From positions 806,001 to 870,000 of the forward strand of contig CAWKOR010000001.1 of NCBI GenBank assembly GCA_963851325.1: a DNA stretch of 64,000 nt. The letters run 5' to 3'. The notes beneath the pieces were generated by a model. The model saw only the letters and a program-made list of their open reading frames with translations, was not told the DNA's origin and ran no database searches. The stretch is from DATGKG01 sp963851325. Its GTDB lineage: Bacteria; Desulfobacterota; Binatia; Binatales; Binataceae. Of the stretch, positions 61,241 through 64,000 are shown piece after piece (position 1 is the stretch's first letter; every line of letters begins with the position of its first letter). The position numbers were made by a program, and so were the translations under genes.

Positions 61241-61274
61241 AGATTTCACAGATTGGACATCAGGGGAGACTTTA

Positions 61275-61871
61275 TTGAGCAAGCTGGTTTGGTTGTTCGT
61301 GGTTTTGTTGTCGTTGAGCTATGCAGGCTTCGCGGATGCGCAGGCGACTGCCCCGCCGAATCTGCAGGATTTTTTCGGCGTTCCGAATTCGTCATCGGAG
61401 ATCGGCAAGATGAAAGGAGATAACGGCTCCTTCACCTGTTCGCAGATAAGTTTGAAGACCACGGGCCCATGCGGCGACGGCTCCTATGCCGATCAGTGCG
61501 CGAGCGGGAACTGCGGATGCTTAAAGTATTCGTGCAGCAACTCCGGAGGCACCACCGGAACCGGGACCGGAGACATGGAGATCGTTTTCGACTTTGAGAA
61601 TGGCCCCACCGCAGGCTTCGCACCCGACTGCTATCCGCTATTTGGGGTCTACGTGGGAACCGGCAAGAAGGATGCCCTGGAGGAAGAAACTGATTTCAAT
61701 GGCGCGGTATGCGATCCGCTCAAGGGCCCGAAGGCTTCAATGCTGGGAGGTTGGCAACTAATCAGTTGGAGCACCGCCGCAATCACCAATGGAGCTGGGG
61801 GCACTTTCACCGGCAGCATGGATGTCACCACCGGCGCGCTGAAACTGACCCTCAAGGGCAAGAGTTTCTGA
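61275..61871 (+). CDS. Exported protein of unknown function
   Basis: 198 residues from TTG 61275 (GGGGAGA upstream). Signal peptide SKLVWLFVVLLSLSYAGFADA, then a Gly/Cys-rich mature part (CGDGSYADQCASGNCGCLKYSC; DMEIVFDFENGPTAGFAP; GGTFTGSMDVTTGALKLTLKGKSF). The CASGNCGC stretch suggests disulfide or metal binding. No family recognised; starts right after the degenerate tRNA. Confidence 0.7.
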   Translation: MSKLVWLFVVLLSLSYAGFADAQATAPPNLQDFFGVPNSSSEIGKMKGDNGSFTCSQISLKTTGPCGDGSYADQCASGNCGCLKYSCSNSGGTTGTGTGDMEIVFDFENGPTAGFAPDCYPLFGVYVGTGKKDALEEETDFNGAVCDPLKGPKASMLGGWQLISWSTAAITNGAGGTFTGSMDVTTGALKLTLKGKSF

Positions 61872-62035
61872 GACGTTGACCATGCCCCATCCGGACGCGA
61901 CGTGCCCGCTGGATCGTTAGCCCTCTTCGTCTCGATCAACCTCATACGCCGAGCGATAGCGGATGCCCACTACGTGGTATATGATACCATGTAAGAGCGT
62001 ATCTGAGATGGCGCGAGCCACACTGATTCTGTATA

Positions 62036-62124
62036 CGTGAAGAACCCTACCCCTCGTTACTGCGAGGCGACTGGTTGCAGATTTCCTCGCGCATGCGGCG
62101 GCACTGGCCGGAGCAGTCAAATGA
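62036..62124 (+). pseudogene. Possible 3' remnant of a DUF6516-type toxin-like gene
   Basis: REEPY at the start, then after a frame change near 62053 VTARRLVADFLAHAAA ending in a stop that overlaps the next ATG (ATGA). DUF6516 proteins end like this and normally precede an HTH gene with the same overlap. The 5' part cannot be found. Confidence 0.35.
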
Positions 62125-62498
62125 AGACCGTAACCTTCTCGATCACGCCGCTTGACGAAGTAGCGGACGATTTTGCGAAGACCTTCGAAGCGGTCCGAAC
62201 CGGTCGCAGAATTCCGAAACAATCGAAGAATGAGGTCGGCTTCACCAGCATCGAGGCGGTGCGAAACTTCCTCACCCGCGAGCGACTCGCGCTGATGCGC
62301 ACGATTCGCTCGCGTCATCCGGCCTCGCTCTATGAGCTTGCGAAGATGGTAAAGCGCGACTTCAAGAACGTGCAGGAGGATATCGGAATTCTGGTTCGTC
62401 ACGGCCTGGTGCGGATCTCCAGCGAGCCGCGAGGGAAGCGCAAGGTCAAAGTGCCGCAGGTACTGTTCGAGGAGATCGCACTCAAGATCGCGATTTGA
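62121..62498 (+). CDS. Winged-helix DNA-binding protein, HVO_A0114-like (putative antitoxin)
   Basis: 125 residues from ATG 62121. The middle reads ERLALMRTIRSRHPASLYELAKMVKRDFKNVQEDIGILVRHGLVRI, a MarR/ArsR-like winged helix of the family often paired with a small toxin. An ATGA overlap with a damaged reading upstream points to such a pair. Ends with KVPQVLFEEIALKIAI. Confidence 0.82.
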   Translation: MKTVTFSITPLDEVADDFAKTFEAVRTGRRIPKQSKNEVGFTSIEAVRNFLTRERLALMRTIRSRHPASLYELAKMVKRDFKNVQEDIGILVRHGLVRISSEPRGKRKVKVPQVLFEEIALKIAI

Positions 62499-62531
62499 GC
62501 CCATATCCGAAGAACCCTTACATTCGGCCAG

Positions 62532-63776
62532 TTGGAGAATTCGCAAAGTACGGTGCGCGACGGCGCACTCATTATCGGCGGTGGTCATGGAACGCTCGCG
62601 ATCGCGCGAAGCCTTGGCCGACGCGGCATTCCGGTTTGGGCGGTGGTCGATGAACTCCGCCTCGCAACCCTTTCACGCTATGTGCAGGGTCATGCGCCGT
62701 GGTCCCGATCCGTCCCCTCCCAGCAACAGGCGGAATATCTGGTCGAGGTAGCGCGTCGCAATCGTCTCGACGGATGGAGGTTGATCGCGGGCAGTGGTGT
62801 ATCCACGGAAATGATCGCTCAGCGCTCCGAGCTACTGGCTTCGGTCTTCCAATTCTCCACTTCGCCGCCTGAAGCGGTCCGCGACGCCCTCGATAAGCGC
62901 CGGTCTTATGCACTTGCAGACCGAGCGGGCGTCGAGCATCCGCTCACCTTCTATCCGCATGATGTCGATGAGCTGATGCGGCTTGATATCGCCTACCCCG
63001 TTATCCTGAAACCCGCCATCAAAACCGGATGGAATGCTCTGATTCGCGCGAAGGCATGGAAGGTGCGCAATCGCGATCAGTTACGGACCCGCTATCGCGA
63101 AGCGCTTTCGATGATGGAGCCGCAGTCGATCATGATCCAGGATTTCATCCCGGGCGGAAACGGCAACCAGTATTCTTTTGCGGCGTTGTGTCGGGAGGGG
63201 ATGCCGCTGGCGAGCCTGGTCGCGCGGCGGCTTCGTCAGTATCCGGTCGACTTCGGCCGCTCCAGTTCGCTGGTGGAAACCATCGATCTTCCGGAGGTGG
63301 AAGACGTCGCGCGACGATTGCTGAGCGCGATGGGCTTCAGCGGCATCGTCGAAGTCGAATTCAAACGGGATCCGCGCGATGGGAAGCTCAAGCTGCTCGA
63401 TATCAACCCCCGCGTGTGGCGATGGATATCATTGGGGCAGCGCGCCGGAGTCGACTTTCCCTACCTTTTGTACAGGATGGCGGGAGGTGAAACGGTTGAA
63501 GCTTCAAAAGGGGTCGCCGGTGTGCGATGGGTCAGAATGTCAACCGACTTGCTCGCCGCCGCGCGAGAGATGTGGCAGGGTACTACGACTCTTCGCGGCT
63601 ATCTCGATTCGATGCGTCCCCCGCTGGAATTCTCGCTTCTCACTTCCGATGATCCGCTGCCCGCAATCCTGGAAGTGCCCACTCTGCTCGCAGCAGATCT
63701 TCGCCGCTCACGCCTCGCGGCGCGGCTCCGGAATGCGGTTAAGCAATGGCGGCCCCACCAGATCCGAGTCGAGTAA
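62532..63776 (+). CDS. ATP-grasp enzyme
   Basis: 414 residues from TTG 62532 (or GTG 62550). The N-terminal domain opens with ALIIGGGHGTLAIARSLGRRGIPVW, then the ATP-grasp domain: AYPVILKPAI (Lys), MIQDFIPGGNGNQYSFAAL, and GIVEVEFKRDPRDGKLKLLDINPRVWRWISLG, containing the Mg-binding Glu and Asn. Such proteins ligate a carboxylate to an amine. Related enzymes occur in exopolysaccharide or surface-modification loci (carbamoyl-phosphate synthase large-chain-like family). No neighbour helps to set a substrate. Confidence 0.88.
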   Translation: MENSQSTVRDGALIIGGGHGTLAIARSLGRRGIPVWAVVDELRLATLSRYVQGHAPWSRSVPSQQQAEYLVEVARRNRLDGWRLIAGSGVSTEMIAQRSELLASVFQFSTSPPEAVRDALDKRRSYALADRAGVEHPLTFYPHDVDELMRLDIAYPVILKPAIKTGWNALIRAKAWKVRNRDQLRTRYREALSMMEPQSIMIQDFIPGGNGNQYSFAALCREGMPLASLVARRLRQYPVDFGRSSSLVETIDLPEVEDVARRLLSAMGFSGIVEVEFKRDPRDGKLKLLDINPRVWRWISLGQRAGVDFPYLLYRMAGGETVEASKGVAGVRWVRMSTDLLAAAREMWQGTTTLRGYLDSMRPPLEFSLLTSDDPLPAILEVPTLLAADLRRSRLAARLRNAVKQWRPHQIRVE

Positions 63777-63818
63777 CCCTTAGGACACTCTTCCGGCGAA
63801 CCAGAGGCGCCTGCCGCC

Positions 63819-64000
63819 TCAGGCGCGCGACCATCGCGTATTGAGCGCCTCGAGCAGCTTCGCTTTCCGAATCGGCTTGGTGAGGTGCAAATCGGCGCCG
63901 CAATGCTGACTCTCCAGGGCGGCCTCCTTGAGCGCCCACGCAGTGAGCGCGATGATGCGGGTACGTGGGGCATTTCGAGCATCTTCCCACTCGCGGATGT
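63819..64000 (-). CDS. Response-regulator receiver domain, C-terminal end (partial)
   Basis: The minus strand reads PRTRIIALTAWALKEAALES and GADLHLTKPIRKAKLLEAL, containing the conserved Thr (LTA) and Lys (TKPI) of a REC domain, then stops at 63819. The Asp pocket and any kinase part lie outside the window. The lack of an output domain fits either a hybrid histidine kinase or a lone receiver. Confidence 0.85.
   Translation of the reverse strand, partial: IREWEDARNAPRTRIIALTAWALKEAALESQHCGADLHLTKPIRKAKLLEALNTRWSRA

Overview
The window is high-GC DNA from a Gram-negative bacterium: it carries an LptD-type outer-membrane assembly protein, a TonB protein with a TonB-dependent receptor, and many signal peptides. 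The gene content is acyl-CoA and fatty-acid metabolism, an ethylmalonyl-CoA-type carbon route, a class III polyhydroxyalkanoate (PHA) synthase, a P450 with its ferredoxin, a deazaflavin-type nitroreductase and several alpha/beta hydrolases. This suggests a soil or sediment heterotroph, possibly from an uncultivated phylum such as Binatota. That placement is inference; no rRNA gene is present.

Layout. 1-2.6 kb: 5' part of lptD, a frameshifted folC, and a higBA toxin-antitoxin pair with its own palindromic operator. 2.6-5.7 kb: tonB and its receptor. 5.9-9.7 kb: carboxylesterase, two repeat copies, tRNA-Asp, rplM-rpsI with a clear terminator, and a PhyH-like oxygenase. 9.9-13.9 kb: FecR-domain protein, a secreted or outer-membrane protein, and a CHASE2 adenylate cyclase. 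14.1-16.2 kb: argC and a pirin around a long inverted repeat. 16.3-25.1 kb: HAD phosphatase (frameshifted), malyl-CoA-lyase-like enzyme, two MaoC proteins, acyl-CoA dehydrogenase, hemerythrin, a membrane protein and crotonyl-CoA carboxylase/reductase. 25.4-34.9 kb: glutamine amidotransferase, transglutaminase, two MFS-neighbourhood enzymes, a large FAD/4Fe-4S oxidase and hydrolases. 35-39.2 kb: P450/ferredoxin, CBS protein and a PHA synthase operon. 39.9-43.6 kb: MFS symporter and katG. 44.4-48.3 kb: two paralogous secreted glycine-rich proteins. 48.5-52.6 kb: tRNA-Glu, a DHOD-like flavoprotein, ketopantoate reductase, JAMM protease, nitroreductase, and an aspartic protease with a DUF5678-like partner. 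52.6-57 kb: a TetR-controlled cluster of three related ferritin-like proteins. 57.3-59.2 kb: pckG. 59.3-61.9 kb: tRNA-Arg followed by duplicated tRNA ends and small secreted-protein genes. 62-64 kb: HTH protein, ATP-grasp enzyme and the end of a response-regulator gene.

The clearest metabolic story is that crotonyl-CoA carboxylase/reductase, acyl-CoA dehydrogenase, MaoC hydratases and a malyl-CoA-lyase-like enzyme fit the central steps of the ethylmalonyl-CoA pathway, with PHA synthase sharing the acetoacetyl/3-hydroxybutyryl-CoA pool and pckG draining C4 acids to sugars. The least explained parts are the TetR-ferritin-like cluster, the twin glycine-rich secreted proteins, and several families of palindromic intergenic repeats that lie inside likely operons.
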